Source of the DNA: Bin80 sp026708685
GTDB lineage: Bacteria > Bacteroidota > Rhodothermia > Rhodothermales > Bin80
Direction of reading: 5' to 3'
Length of the DNA: 64,000 bases
Assembly: GCA_965200955.1 (NCBI GenBank)
Contig: OZ241742.1
Span: 3,596,001-3,660,000 of the forward strand
Below are positions 47,142 to 58,429 of this stretch, one piece after another. Below the pieces are notes generated by a model that saw only the letters and a program-made list of their open reading frames with translations, was not told where the DNA came from and ran no database searches. Positions within the stretch are counted from its first letter, which is position 1. Each line of letters begins with the position of its first letter. Made by a program: the position numbers and the translations under genes.

Positions 47142-50100
47142 AACAGCAGTCCATCATGAAGGCATTTCTGATTCGTCCTGCTTTGTGCTGGTCACTGCTA
47201 ACTATTGGACTCTGGCTTCTTCCATTTACGCCTGTCGCATCCGCACAGGACTATGTGCCAGAGATCCTCCTGAAAAAAATGGGGGGGGGTAGAACCCTTC
47301 TCTCATCAGACTCTGCATTACAGGTTCCAACTCTCCACTCGTTGGAAACTGCAGGTTTTAGTGTTCGCTTTTTTGATCAAATGATTGGCTTTACCCAACA
47401 TTCTGAAAGCGGTATACTTGATCGTGAGTTTGGTGCACATCCACCATCGCCAAACCTCACATCCCCGTATGTATTCAATCCACCCGTTGGGCCAGTATGG
47501 CTTCCATTGGATGGTGAGGGTTATCATGATAGGGATGCTCAAGTTCACTCAACTAATTCGCCTAGTAGTGTCTGGGATACTGAACAGGTGACTGGCGATC
47601 TTCGAAATGATCTTGAAATCGATGAGGGAACTTCTGCAACGATCAAAATCACTCTCAACACTCCCCCTCCAGTACCCGACACATTGGTCATTACTGGTTA
47701 TGCGGGGACAATCCTTGATGTCGCCCCAGACACGCTGATCTTTACTCCCCAAAACACAACGTTCAATTTAGATCTCTCCCAACAATTCACACTTACGGCT
47801 GGTCATGATGCAGATGAAGAGGACACGGAGATTACCCTTACATATACGTTTTCCAGCGGACATTCAACAACTCGTAAAGTATTGATCCTTGATGACGATA
47901 AGCCCACTATTCTTGAGCCTTTCGTTATCGACGAAGGTGAGGCACGCGGTCTTGGGCTTGATTTGATAGATACACCAGCAACAGATGAAGTGAGTTTTAC
48001 GATTACCGGACATGAGGGAAAATTCTTAGATCCACATCCTACAACTCTTGTCTTTCCTCCGAACTCAGTGAACCCTGTAGGCCTAACTTTGAATGCACTC
48101 ATTGACGACAACACGGTTGATGATGTAGTCACTTTGTTGTTCACGGGTTCTGGCGGTGGTTACGATGGAGTTCAGTATACTATGGCAGTCACAATTTTCG
48201 ACATACCTGCGTACGAATTGTTAGTCCCAGAAGGAGAAACAAGAGCCATTACAGATCTAACTTTGTATGTCTCTAGTGTCAAAAGTCTTCCTCCAAATAT
48301 TACGAGTACATGGAGCGGTCATGAAGGAACCGATCTTACGATTGACCCTAATCCCGTTCCTCACGATCCATTACTCTATTACCGGTGCGATACTTATATC
48401 GGTTTTATTCTATTACCCAGAATGTGCTCTCCTCTTGGACTACTCAGTTTTACAGCAAAAGAAGACAATGATGATGTAGACGATCAAGACATTCTCATCA
48501 TACAGGTTGATGTCCCTGGACGACCACAATCCGCTTCCCGCCAAATCAATGTCAGGATTGAAGATGATGATGACCCTGGTATCATTGTTGAACCTTCGGT
48601 ATTGAAGATCAAAGAGGGGGAAGAAGCAACTTTCAAAGTGAAGCTATCTGCCCCACCATCTGGGACTCAGCCCGTCACCATTGTCATTCCAGCATCAGTG
48701 GATGATGTAACCCGTCGGAGTTCACGAACGCTCACATTTGATTCCGATTGGGATGATTTTCAGGAAGTGACCATTTATGCTGAGCACGACGATGATTCTG
48801 AGGATGAAGATCCCATTCCATTCTGGGTTCAGGCACATAATAGTGGGTTTGATCGTGAGCGTGGACGGGTTGATGTGACGATCGTTGATGACGATGTGCC
48901 AAGTATTATTGTTGAACCCAGTGATTTGCAAATTAACGAGGGGGATGCCAAGAAATTCCGTATCCAGCTACGGACTCAGCCATCTGCCTCCGTGACGATT
49001 CCCATTCCAACCGTTGGAGATCTGGAACCGGATGATGATGAAGTAGCTTTTTCAGCGACTGACTGGAATATTCCATATGTGATCACTTTGGAAGCCAATC
49101 ACGATGATGATGATTTTGAAGACGATGTTGAGCAGATCATCTTCACTGCCTCTGGCGGTGACTATGAAGGATTAACGGATACTCTTGATGTGACCATCAT
49201 TGATGATGATCTTTTGAATGCAGGGTTGACCGTTGATCCAGAGCAGCTCACATTAACCGAAGGAGGAGAGTCCAAGTCATTTTCTGTACAACTCAGCGAG
49301 ATCCCTAATGGCCCCGTGATTGTCCAGATATCTCGACAGGATGAAACGGATTTATCTGTGCCATCTCCGCCAAATCTGGAGTTTACAACTTCAGACTGGG
49401 ATCAAGCGAAGACTGTCTCGCTGAGTGCTACCCATGATGTCGACGGTCAGGATGATTCAGAAACGATCACACTTACGGCATCTGGTGGAGGCTATGATGA
49501 CATTTCCAAAACCATTTCTATCACGATTGAGGACGATGATACCTCAGCCATAGATGCCCCAATAGCTGTTACCGTCCATGAAGGAACAACGGCTCCCATT
49601 GCGATTCGATTAAAGACGGAGCCATCAGGTGTTGTGACCATCTCGATTCCCTCTCAGGGCGATCTCACACCAGATCCAACTTCCGTCTCGTTCACGCCAA
49701 CGACTTGGATGAATCTTGAAACGATCATACTAACCGCTGGACATGATGATGATTCGGATAACAATCCTGTCAGTTTAGAACTAACGGGATCTGGAGGTGG
49801 CTATGATGGAATTACGGCTACGGTCAATGTAACGATTGACGATGATGATACGCCGAGTTTGATCGTGAGCCCTACATCCTTGAGCATTACTGAAGGAGAA
49901 TCCAAACCTTTTGATGTCAGACTTCAAACGCAACCATCCAGCAGTGTTGAAGTCTCCTTGTCTCTCTCTCAATCTGGACTTCGACTTGACAAACCTACAC
50001 TCACCTTCACCAACTCCACATGGTCTCAAAATCAAACGGTGAATGTGAGAGCGTTGCATGATGACAATTCTAACAACGAGACAATTACGATCAAGCTGGA

Positions 50101-53100
50101 TGCGATCAACTACGGAGAGAATGTGACTAAATCTGTGATTGTTAACATCACGGATGATGATGTTGTCACAGCCCTTCCCCAAGTGAATCTGTCGGTTACA
50201 CCATCATCTGTCAAGGAAGGAAGCTCTCTTGAAATCCAAGTCACATTGTTAGAGACGCTGACTCAAGATGTCGAAATTCCACTAACGATTGTTGATCAAT
50301 CTACAGACTCTGATGATTATGGTACGCTGTCTAATGTGCGGATTACCAGTGGAGAAGATGAAGGGACAACCACTCTTTCCATCACTGATGATCAAGTGTA
50401 CGAGGGAAAAGAATATTTTATTCTGCGATTTGGAGACCTCCCCCAAGAGGTTCGCTCAGGGACATCCTTCTCACACAGAATTGAAATCATTGATTCATCT
50501 CTGCCTCCGATGGTCACTCTTGATCCACCATCTAGATTGGTCAATGAAGGCGAGAAGGTCACTATCATGGTCAATCTGTCCGATGCATTGCCTAACCCCA
50601 TTACCGTTCCATTAGTGATTACTCATAGAACGGCTTCGGATTTGGATTATGAAGTAGAAACTGAAACTCCATTAGATGTGCTCTTTCCTGCAAAATCTCG
50701 TCAAGGAACCGTCCAGATTTTGGCCAAAAGAGATCGATTGGTTGAGAGATTGGAAACATTTCTGGTTGGCGTGAAAACGTTTTCACCACCGCTGGTGTCA
50801 GAATTTCCAACTCCTATTGAGATCTCCATTGTGGATAAAACTGAATCTAGAATTACTGCCCCGAGTGCTTTGCCAGTCACGGAGGGCATCAGAGAATCTT
50901 TTCCTGTTGCATTAACAGCACAACCTTATGATCGTGTCTCATTGGTGATCACTGAGGGTACAGGCAAACTCGATATCACTCCTACCACATTGAGCTTTAC
51001 GTCCCAAGATTGGAATCGACCCAAGTGGGTAGAGCTCCTTTCACCGGATGATGAAGCCATTGATCAATATCCGCCAGTCAATGTAACGTTGACTGCCAAT
51101 GGAGGGGGCTATGTGAATGTTATCCATCTAATGACAGTACAGATCACCGATCAGAGTTCTCCCAATCTTGTCGTTACCCCCCGCTCCTTAACGCTTGAGG
51201 AGCAGGAAACAGAATCCTTTGAGATTCGCCTTAACACTCAACCCTCTGGCCCAGTAACAGTGAGAATCTCACCCACTCATGGTCAATCGTACCTTGAATC
51301 TCTCACTCGATCAAGTCTGACCTTTGACGCATCTAATTTTGATGATTATCAAACCGTGGAGGTCACAGCAAAGAAGGATAACGACTCCGATGACGAATCC
51401 GAAACGATTACAATCAGTGCATCAGGTGGAGGCTATTCATCTGCACCACTGGTCACTGTTGATGTGAACATCATTGATATTGACCCTGAAATTTTCATTG
51501 GTGATGCGGAAGCATCTGAAGACAATGAAATGATTCAGTTGCCCTTGAGTTTGAGCCGTCCAACTAGTCAAGTGGTCACCGTACAATATTCCACTAAGGA
51601 TGCATCAGCCGATGCCGATGATGACTATGTTTCTTCAAGGGGGATTGTGATCTTTGACCCTGGTGGAACGCAGGGCGTGGTTCAAATTGAAGTTAAGAAT
51701 GACGAACGCAATGAAGATGATGAGAGCTTTGTTGTCTCTCTTTCCAATTCGCGTAATGGAACAATCACTGATTCTACTGCAATAGCCACCATTTTGAATG
51801 ACGATGGAATTACAAGCATTACCATAGAGGATGCTGTAGCTGGCAATCACTCCAGTATGATCACCTTTACAGTTCGTATATCGAATCCAAGCTCTGATGC
51901 CATTACCGTTGGTTATCGTACTGAAAATGGAACTGCAACGGCTGGTGAAGACTACTCTCATGAGACGGGAAGAATCACTTTTGAGCCAGGTGCGACCGAA
52001 AAAACGATTGACATTCCTCTTTTACGACAGGATATTGATTGGCAACAGAAGACCTTCTTTGTCCATGTAGAATCATCGGAACCAGCTCGGATGGAAAAAT
52101 CCATTGCCACGGCGATCATCCAAGAAGAAACACCATCTGCAGTTGATGTGATGACTGCCTACACCTCACGCTTTGTTCGTACAGCATCGGTTCACTTGAC
52201 AGATGCCCTACACCAACGTATGCATCCTGCTGGTTCATCCTGCTCTGCAATGGAACGTGCTGAGATGGCTCAACTTTGGCATACAACCTCCCGATGGACT
52301 CCATCCTTAGGTGAATTGCTTTCTGGTTGCAGAGTATCCAAAGATGTGGATTTATCTGGGGGCAGTTTTGGGATTTGGGGACGAGGTGCATACCGACGAT
52401 TCCATGGTCAAAATACCAATGCACTCACCTTGCGAAGCAATGTATCTACAGCTATCCTTGGAGCGGACTATCGATGGAATGCAGGTTGGATGGCGGGGAT
52501 GATGGTGGCTCATAGTCAAGGCAACGGAGATTTTCGGAGCACAAATGTTTCTGGAGACATTGAGGCTGGGTTAACAGGAATCTATCCCTATGTGTCCTAC
52601 GAAGCTTCTGGATGGGAGGTCTGGATGAGTGGAGGCTATGGTTGGGGGAGTACGGAAGTATTTGATCAATCAGAAGGCTTGACCTCTAGATTTGGTGCAG
52701 TAGGATTCAAGGGAAATTTAGCATTGGTTCAAACTTCCAGATGGAGTTATTATGGAGATGTTCTCTTCACCGATGCTACCGTGGATCAGACCCGTGCAGA
52801 AATGATCCGTGTTCGATTGGGGATGGAGACGGATTTTCAGATCAGTGAGTCCATTCGTCCCTATGTGGACGCAAATGTACGTCAGGATGCGGGGGATGCA
52901 GAAATCGGGATCGGACTTGAGGTTGGAGGCGGTTTGCGCATTGCCTATCCCGAATTGAAACTACACGGTGAAGTGCGTTCGCAAGGATTGCTACTCCATA
53001 GTGCAGATGGATTCAATGAATGGGGATTGTCAGGATCCATTCAGTTCGGAAATCCCTCCGAGGGATTGTCTATGCGTGTACGCCCATCTTGGGGCATGAA

Positions 53101-53386
53101 CCATAGCATGGCACTCTATCATCAACAGACCATTCGTGACGTAACTCCCTTCCAGTCAGGCATGAGTCGCACGGAGGTAGAACTTGGATATGGGATTCCT
53201 ACAAAGCATGGCACCGTACGATCCATTGCGGCAGTCACTGAATTATCGACAGGAAGATTATTACGGTTAGGTGGAGAAATTCGCCCAGTGGACTGGGTAT
53301 CCATCTCTGTTTCTGGCTTGGCTCATCACCATCAGGATACGTTCGGTGATGTGAGTCTTTTTGTACAAAGCACACTTTGGAATTGA
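47135..53386 (+). CDS. Giant repeat-rich type V autotransporter
   Basis: From ATG 47135 (the same relative place as in the upstream paralog) the product is about 2083 residues. It has a signal peptide ending VASAQD and a conserved N-terminal block, then some fifteen beta-sandwich repeats of 90-110 residues resembling Calx-beta domains. Each runs roughly from an INEGD/ITEGE strand to an SGGGYD turn and closes with an acidic IxDDD motif likely to bind calcium. The last ~300 residues form an autotransporter beta-barrel (GSFGIWGRGAYRRF; LGADYRWNAGWMAGMMVA; YPYVSYEASGWEVW) ending in an aromatic strand FVQSTLWN. It is a surface adhesin-like protein. A G9 tract lies at 47281, about 49 codons from the start. 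Confidence 0.88.
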   Translation: MLKQQSIMKAFLIRPALCWSLLTIGLWLLPFTPVASAQDYVPEILLKKMGGGRTLLSSDSALQVPTLHSLETAGFSVRFFDQMIGFTQHSESGILDREFGAHPPSPNLTSPYVFNPPVGPVWLPLDGEGYHDRDAQVHSTNSPSSVWDTEQVTGDLRNDLEIDEGTSATIKITLNTPPPVPDTLVITGYAGTILDVAPDTLIFTPQNTTFNLDLSQQFTLTAGHDADEEDTEITLTYTFSSGHSTTRKVLILDDDKPTILEPFVIDEGEARGLGLDLIDTPATDEVSFTITGHEGKFLDPHPTTLVFPPNSVNPVGLTLNALIDDNTVDDVVTLLFTGSGGGYDGVQYTMAVTIFDIPAYELLVPEGETRAITDLTLYVSSVKSLPPNITSTWSGHEGTDLTIDPNPVPHDPLLYYRCDTYIGFILLPRMCSPLGLLSFTAKEDNDDVDDQDILIIQVDVPGRPQSASRQINVRIEDDDDPGIIVEPSVLKIKEGEEATFKVKLSAPPSGTQPVTIVIPASVDDVTRRSSRTLTFDSDWDDFQEVTIYAEHDDDSEDEDPIPFWVQAHNSGFDRERGRVDVTIVDDDVPSIIVEPSDLQINEGDAKKFRIQLRTQPSASVTIPIPTVGDLEPDDDEVAFSATDWNIPYVITLEANHDDDDFEDDVEQIIFTASGGDYEGLTDTLDVTIIDDDLLNAGLTVDPEQLTLTEGGESKSFSVQLSEIPNGPVIVQISRQDETDLSVPSPPNLEFTTSDWDQAKTVSLSATHDVDGQDDSETITLTASGGGYDDISKTISITIEDDDTSAIDAPIAVTVHEGTTAPIAIRLKTEPSGVVTISIPSQGDLTPDPTSVSFTPTTWMNLETIILTAGHDDDSDNNPVSLELTGSGGGYDGITATVNVTIDDDDTPSLIVSPTSLSITEGESKPFDVRLQTQPSSSVEVSLSLSQSGLRLDKPTLTFTNSTWSQNQTVNVRALHDDNSNNETITIKLDAINYGENVTKSVIVNITDDDVVTALPQVNLSVTPSSVKEGSSLEIQVTLLETLTQDVEIPLTIVDQSTDSDDYGTLSNVRITSGEDEGTTTLSITDDQVYEGKEYFILRFGDLPQEVRSGTSFSHRIEIIDSSLPPMVTLDPPSRLVNEGEKVTIMVNLSDALPNPITVPLVITHRTASDLDYEVETETPLDVLFPAKSRQGTVQILAKRDRLVERLETFLVGVKTFSPPLVSEFPTPIEISIVDKTESRITAPSALPVTEGIRESFPVALTAQPYDRVSLVITEGTGKLDITPTTLSFTSQDWNRPKWVELLSPDDEAIDQYPPVNVTLTANGGGYVNVIHLMTVQITDQSSPNLVVTPRSLTLEEQETESFEIRLNTQPSGPVTVRISPTHGQSYLESLTRSSLTFDASNFDDYQTVEVTAKKDNDSDDESETITISASGGGYSSAPLVTVDVNIIDIDPEIFIGDAEASEDNEMIQLPLSLSRPTSQVVTVQYSTKDASADADDDYVSSRGIVIFDPGGTQGVVQIEVKNDERNEDDESFVVSLSNSRNGTITDSTAIATILNDDGITSITIEDAVAGNHSSMITFTVRISNPSSDAITVGYRTENGTATAGEDYSHETGRITFEPGATEKTIDIPLLRQDIDWQQKTFFVHVESSEPARMEKSIATAIIQEETPSAVDVMTAYTSRFVRTASVHLTDALHQRMHPAGSSCSAMERAEMAQLWHTTSRWTPSLGELLSGCRVSKDVDLSGGSFGIWGRGAYRRFHGQNTNALTLRSNVSTAILGADYRWNAGWMAGMMVAHSQGNGDFRSTNVSGDIEAGLTGIYPYVSYEASGWEVWMSGGYGWGSTEVFDQSEGLTSRFGAVGFKGNLALVQTSRWSYYGDVLFTDATVDQTRAEMIRVRLGMETDFQISESIRPYVDANVRQDAGDAEIGIGLEVGGGLRIAYPELKLHGEVRSQGLLLHSADGFNEWGLSGSIQFGNPSEGLSMRVRPSWGMNHSMALYHQQTIRDVTPFQSGMSRTEVELGYGIPTKHGTVRSIAAVTELSTGRLLRLGGEIRPVDWVSISVSGLAHHHQDTFGDVSLFVQSTLWN
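47281..47289 (+). repeat. Poly-G tract (G9) near the start of the autotransporter gene
   Basis: Nine G after A7-T, within the coding sequence just behind the signal peptide. At nine G the long frame is open. Loss or gain of one G would stop translation early. Such tracts are classical sites of slipped-strand phase variation. Confidence 0.9.
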
Positions 53387-53416
53387 TTACATACACCCAT
53401 AAATCATTGATTCGGT

Positions 53417-56400
53417 ATGAAACGTTTTAAGGTCAGTTGGAAAGTAGTATTATTTCTTGGAGTATTGTGTACTGCATCCCTGCAGTCTGGAAATGCTCAA
53501 TCCTCATCAGATTGTCCCACGAAACTTACGGTTTTCGCTGGCGAATCGACTGTCATTGACTGTGACTTACATGCATCCTCTGATGTGTTTCAATTCACGA
53601 GCCCTAATCCTTCTTGGCTCAGATATTTGAATGATTCCCAAGGGGGAGCTCCGCGATTTGAGGCTCCACCTGTTGATGCCCCACAGGAATTTGTGTACAC
53701 TCTGGAGCGATCTGATCCTTTTGGGAGTGTCGTTGATCAGACGCTGATTACCATTACTGTTCTTCCTACTGAAGATTCCACTTGCTCTGACCAGAGTTGC
53801 CTTCTGAGTGATGGGTTTATCGATATAGATGCAGAAGATTACAGGATTGAATCCATCAGTATTGATCTTGCCTCTCAAGAACCTTACGTCCAGTGTCAAC
53901 CCCAGATTACCGTTGAGAGTGGTTCCATAGCGGATATTCAGTGTACTGGATTTAACCCCGATGGTGGTCCCTTAGAATACACGATTGAATACGACTGGCC
54001 GCCCTATGTTGAAACACGAGTCCTCAATAGCGGAGACTTTGACTATGTAATCCGCATACCTGTGATTGAAGCACCTGCCGATGTGAGAAGACTTGCAATT
54101 TCCGCCCAAGTTCCAGGAATTGATGTAGATGTATCTCAGGATGTAGAAGTCCATATTATTGATACTTCTCCGCAATTTAGTTGTGAGAATATGGTTGTTG
54201 AAGAATCTGCTTCTGTAACCTTGCCTTGTGTTGTTACAACTGATCGTCATGTGCGGTACCAGTTTATTTCGGATCCCCCGTTGGTCCAGCCCAAAATGTA
54301 CGATCAACTACCCACCATCACCGTCCCAGAGGTGGACCAAGACCAAACGTTTACCGTCACTGCCCGCGTTTTCCACGAAACGAAAAATGGGGGGGGCATG
54401 TCGTAGAGAAAGAGTTTGAGTTCACCATCCAAGATATATCCGAACCCATTGATTGGCCTACTGGTAGTCTTAAATGTATGGTAGATGGAAATCTCTCTTT
54501 TGAGTATGAAGGTAATATCTCGGAAATTTTCATAACCTGTGAGATCAGAAATGCTCCCATTGATAGTATGTCAGCGATAGGATGGAGCATTGGTACAAGT
54601 AGTAATGGTAACCCACCAGGTTTATTTGACTTTATTTTTGATGAAAAAAATTTAGAAACTCTAACGAATGGTGAATTTAAAAAAGAACTACGTTTTAATT
54701 GGCCAAAAAATGTTGACCGAGACTGGGAATATATCTATGTTGTAACTGCTACCACCGACAGGTCCGATCTTAAAGAAAGACCAGAGGCTTCACAAGACGT
54801 ATATTTTGGTTTTGAAGTCCTAAACAAACCACGAATCGAAGTTGATTGTGATAATCCTACCGCTCTAATTGGAAGCGGCACATTAAAGCTTTCATGCGAA
54901 GCCAATAGTAATCTTTCCGATAGTGAAGTGCCGTTGCCAAATGAAGGTTATTCTTGGAAATGGGTACCTGTAGATCATGCTAGTCGCATTGATGATGATA
55001 CAGAAATCCCAAACCCCACTTTCAATATTCCTGATGAGCAAGAACTACGTTCACAAAAATATGAGTATGATGTGACCGTTTCTCATGAAAATGCTGATCC
55101 ACCAGAAACAACTAAGAGAGTAACCATAACGGTTGAATACTCTGGAGTTCTCAATCTTAATTGTGAGGATATGGAATTTAATGAAGGAGACGAAGAAGCA
55201 CCTTTAGAATGTCGTCTTGACTCTCCAGATCCTGCTTTAGATCCCGCAAGCTTAAGATGGAGATGGGAACTTACTGATGGCGGTGGTGAAGGTCAGATAC
55301 AGGATAATGGCTCTAATCCCCCCGATTTCTATCCTCCTGAATCAATAACCAGTGATGAAACTTACGTATATAAAGTTGATATTGAGTCTGATCTCTTTTT
55401 TCCATCCTCAGATGAAATTATAATCACAGTGTTTGATGTAGTGACTCCTGAAATCACTGTTACATGTGATCCAGTCCCTTCATCTATATTAGCTGGGAAT
55501 GAGGAGGGGATTTCTTTTTCATGTTCTGCAGATACTGAACCAAATGTTGAATTAGTGAATGAAAAATGGCGTTGGGAATCGGAATCGGATGTTGATGACC
55601 ATACTAACTTACTTTCTTCATCTGTTCTCTCCTCCCCAAATTTTAATGTACCAACTGCTCAGGAGCAACAAGAATCTCCTAAGACTTATACCTATAAGGT
55701 CACGGCATCGGCAGACAATGCAGTATCTGGCAGTGCATCCGTTTCCGTTACGGTGGTAATCCCTCAAATCAATGTGGAATGTATTCCAAATTCCTACACC
55801 CGCCAAACTGGTGATGAGTCATTTTCACTGAATTCTTGTATCGCCAGAAATGACCAATCTGCACCTTTGACATACGATTGGAAGTGGCGTTCTGGTGGTG
55901 ATGAAAGCCATCTTGACCAACTTACTGAAACCAACATCAGTTCTCCCATTTTCAATGTACCGACTGCTGAACAGCAAACAGAACCATCGGTGCCGTATGT
56001 CTATGAAGTGAGTGTTTCAGCAGAAAATGCCACCTCACCCCCTCAACCTGCAACCGTCACCATTACGGTGGAAAGATATTTAGGTGCACTCACGCTTGAA
56101 TGCCCAGATCTGGAGGTTACCGTCGGAATGAAGAAATCCGAACCAATCCAGTGTAAAGTATTCAATGACTTGGATGAGGAATTAGAGTATGCATGGGAAT
56201 GGACTCCCCAAACTCTACTCACCAAAACAGATACCGGTACTCCTCTCTTTGCTGTACCCTCTGAGCAACGGGCCTATTCACGAACGTATTCCTACGATGT
56301 CGCCGTATCCGTTCAAGAGAACTCAGAATTGGCTGACGGTGCAGAAACATCTGTGACGGTCACAGTCATTAATCCGAATGTTGAATCCGCCGAAGATATT

Positions 56401-57624
56401 GCGATCAGTACATCGGATTTAGATCTTGGTCTTGTCGGCTCTGGCGGAGAAGTGACGCTTGATCCTGCAACAGAACAGGTTTCTGGTCTGGTATTTGGAG
56501 GGACTCCACACTCGGGCCGTATCATGATTCGTGCACAAGATAGTGTGACTGTTTCCATTGAAACTCCCGAATCGGCGATGCTTTACCATGAAAATAATTC
56601 CGAGGATCAAGTATTTCTTGCTCCCGACTGGGCATATTCCGAATCTTGTATTCAGTTCTCCGCTGTCAGTCAATCCAGTAGTACCCTGCAAGCTCGCTTA
56701 CAGCCTTGGGATTGCCATGTCATACGTATGGGAGGAATGGTTGATCTTGTCAACGCAGAGCCCGGAGACTACACTGGAATCGTTAATGTTGTTTTGACCA
56801 TCAATGATGTGGATGAAGTCTATGAAATGCCCGTCCTCCTCTCCGTAGAGGAAGAGCGTCAAGTCGTGGTACTGGATCCCACTGGGGTTCGTTTTGAGTC
56901 TTCAACCGAACCTTCAGATGCTCTTCAATGGAGTCAAAGTATCAGCATCAACCCGCAAGTGGCTGTGCTAGGTGCAAACATGCCAAGTGGTACGTTTACG
57001 ATCCATAACCCCTCCGTCTATCCAATGGAGGTACAAGTGTCCACGCAAGGGGGATATCGGGAAAATCAAACCACTGACCGATTTTCTGTTGGAGCCATGG
57101 GCAAGCTTGGAGATATGGCCGATCTGATTACGATCCATCCAAGTGTGGTACTGCTTCTGCCCGGGGAAACCCAACCTGTCCACTATTCCATCCCTGAACC
57201 CCTGTTAAGACAGATGGCCGATCAAGGGTATGCCTCTCTGTTTAACTTCACCACGACCTCACGCTCCTACATTGAACAGAGCCGTGCTCCTCTGGAGCAA
57301 CAATCGCCCCAAATAACCTTTCAGGCTCTTGGAGTCTATATCCCACAGCGTGGGGTAGAAAATCTTCATGCAACCATTGAATCTGAATCTGACGAATCCA
57401 TCATTGTATTGATAGAAACCGATTCTTATCCATTCTATGGAGATATTGTTGTTCTTGATGCCGCAGGATCTGAAGTAGGACGATCAAAGGTCCTTGTATT
57501 TACAAGAAGCCGCGTCCGTGTTGATGTACGATCCATCTCTTCAGATGGCTACACCTTACAGTTTGAACCTTATCTGTCTGATCAGGCAATTCCATCCAGT
57601 ATTCAACTTTTATCAGATGACTAA
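53417..57624 (+). CDS. Phase-variable Ig-like surface protein with DUF4402-like and chaperone-like parts (frame OFF)
   Basis: Two open frames, 53417-54406 (329 codons) and 54478-57624 (1048 codons), join into one frame of 1402 codons if the G8 tract at 54389-54396 becomes G9: AAT GGG GGG GGG CAT GTC GTA then reads on through FEFTIQDISEPIDW into MVDGNLSFEYEG. The whole protein has a signal peptide (LQSGNAQ), serial Ig-like domains with paired cysteines, then near residues 990-1135 a region like DUF4402 (VFGGTPHSGRI; GGMVDLVNAEPGDYTGIVNV). Near 1150-1300 a region recalls PapD-type pilus chaperones (SGTFTIHNPS; IHPSVVLLLPGETQPVHYSI). As given the sequence encodes only the truncated form. The gene sits 30 bases after the autotransporter and overlaps the next gene by 8. 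Confidence 0.75.
54389..54396 (+). repeat. Poly-G tract (G8) at the frame switch
   Basis: Eight G following aaaaat. The upstream frame runs through it and stops 4 codons later at TAG 54404-54406; the downstream frame is reached with one more G (or two fewer). This is the only lesion separating the two frames. Confidence 0.92.
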
Positions 57625-58429
57625 TCCGATGTTCTTGACTCTCAAATCTGATTCTCATTATGAGATACAGTCCATCTCTGAGAATCCTTTCGTTCATGAC
57701 GTTTCCTATCACCCATCTCCTAATGGGAAGTGGGGGTTTTTGGGATTCCTGCATCTATGCTTGTTGGCCGTGGTGTTGACCACTTTCCCCGTCTTTGGGC
57801 AAACAGCAGATGTAACACAGCGGGTCCTCCCCGTCGCAGAAATGTCCGACCTCGATTTTCTGAACGATTTTCTTGAGGAACATTTCATTGCACCACAGGA
57901 TCCAGATTTCACTTCGGGTATCTTTTTTGACATTACTCGTGATGGATTTGGATCCAACGATGTGTTGGTTCTCTATCCGTCCGAAGAACAGTTTCATTTA
58001 AGTGCCTATCTGCCAGATAACATGTCGCAGGTTCTGCGTACGCAGGGCCTTGCTACGGACTATAATCTGGTAACCACCCGTAACCTCACAGAAGTCATTG
58101 TTGATGAAGCCGAAAACGAAACGAATCCCAAGAAAGCTCTGGCTGGTGCGATGCTCGGTTCCATCCAGAATTATTACACCGAGGGTGAATTTCAAGGGTA
58201 CATCTCCCAACAGGGGGATAATCTTCGAGTTAGTTTCTGGGGATATGGAGAAGATGACTGGTTTTTTACTCCCAAGTCCGAAATATGCATGGAGCCCCCC
58301 AAGAATGAATCGGTGGTCGTTGTGGCTCATAAGCAACCTGAAATCCGAACGTTTTTGGATGTTGACGGATGTGTTGTAGTGGAATCTTCTACAGCTGGTG
58401 GGGATGTCTCATCCCGCGTATGCGATTGA
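57617..58429 (+). CDS. Exported protein of unknown family in the surface locus
   Basis: The start is placed at ATG 57617, which overlaps the end of the preceding gene by 8 bases, so translation is probably coupled. The 270-residue product has a polar head of ~35 residues, a hydrophobic segment (GFLGFLHLCLLAVVLTTFPVFG) ending in AxxxG-like FGQTADV that may be a long signal or an anchor, and a periplasmic-type domain rich in D/F/Y with two late cysteines. I do not recognise the fold. Its location between the Ig/chaperone-like gene and the usher-like gene suggests a role in assembly or as a minor subunit. Confidence 0.7.
   Translation: MTNPMFLTLKSDSHYEIQSISENPFVHDVSYHPSPNGKWGFLGFLHLCLLAVVLTTFPVFGQTADVTQRVLPVAEMSDLDFLNDFLEEHFIAPQDPDFTSGIFFDITRDGFGSNDVLVLYPSEEQFHLSAYLPDNMSQVLRTQGLATDYNLVTTRNLTEVIVDEAENETNPKKALAGAMLGSIQNYYTEGEFQGYISQQGDNLRVSFWGYGEDDWFFTPKSEICMEPPKNESVVVVAHKQPEIRTFLDVDGCVVVESSTAGGDVSSRVCD

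Noticed and set aside
47803..48144. 113-codon minus-strand frame within the autotransporter gene
   Set aside because: It is a serine-rich shadow produced by the Asp-rich repeats on the coding strand.
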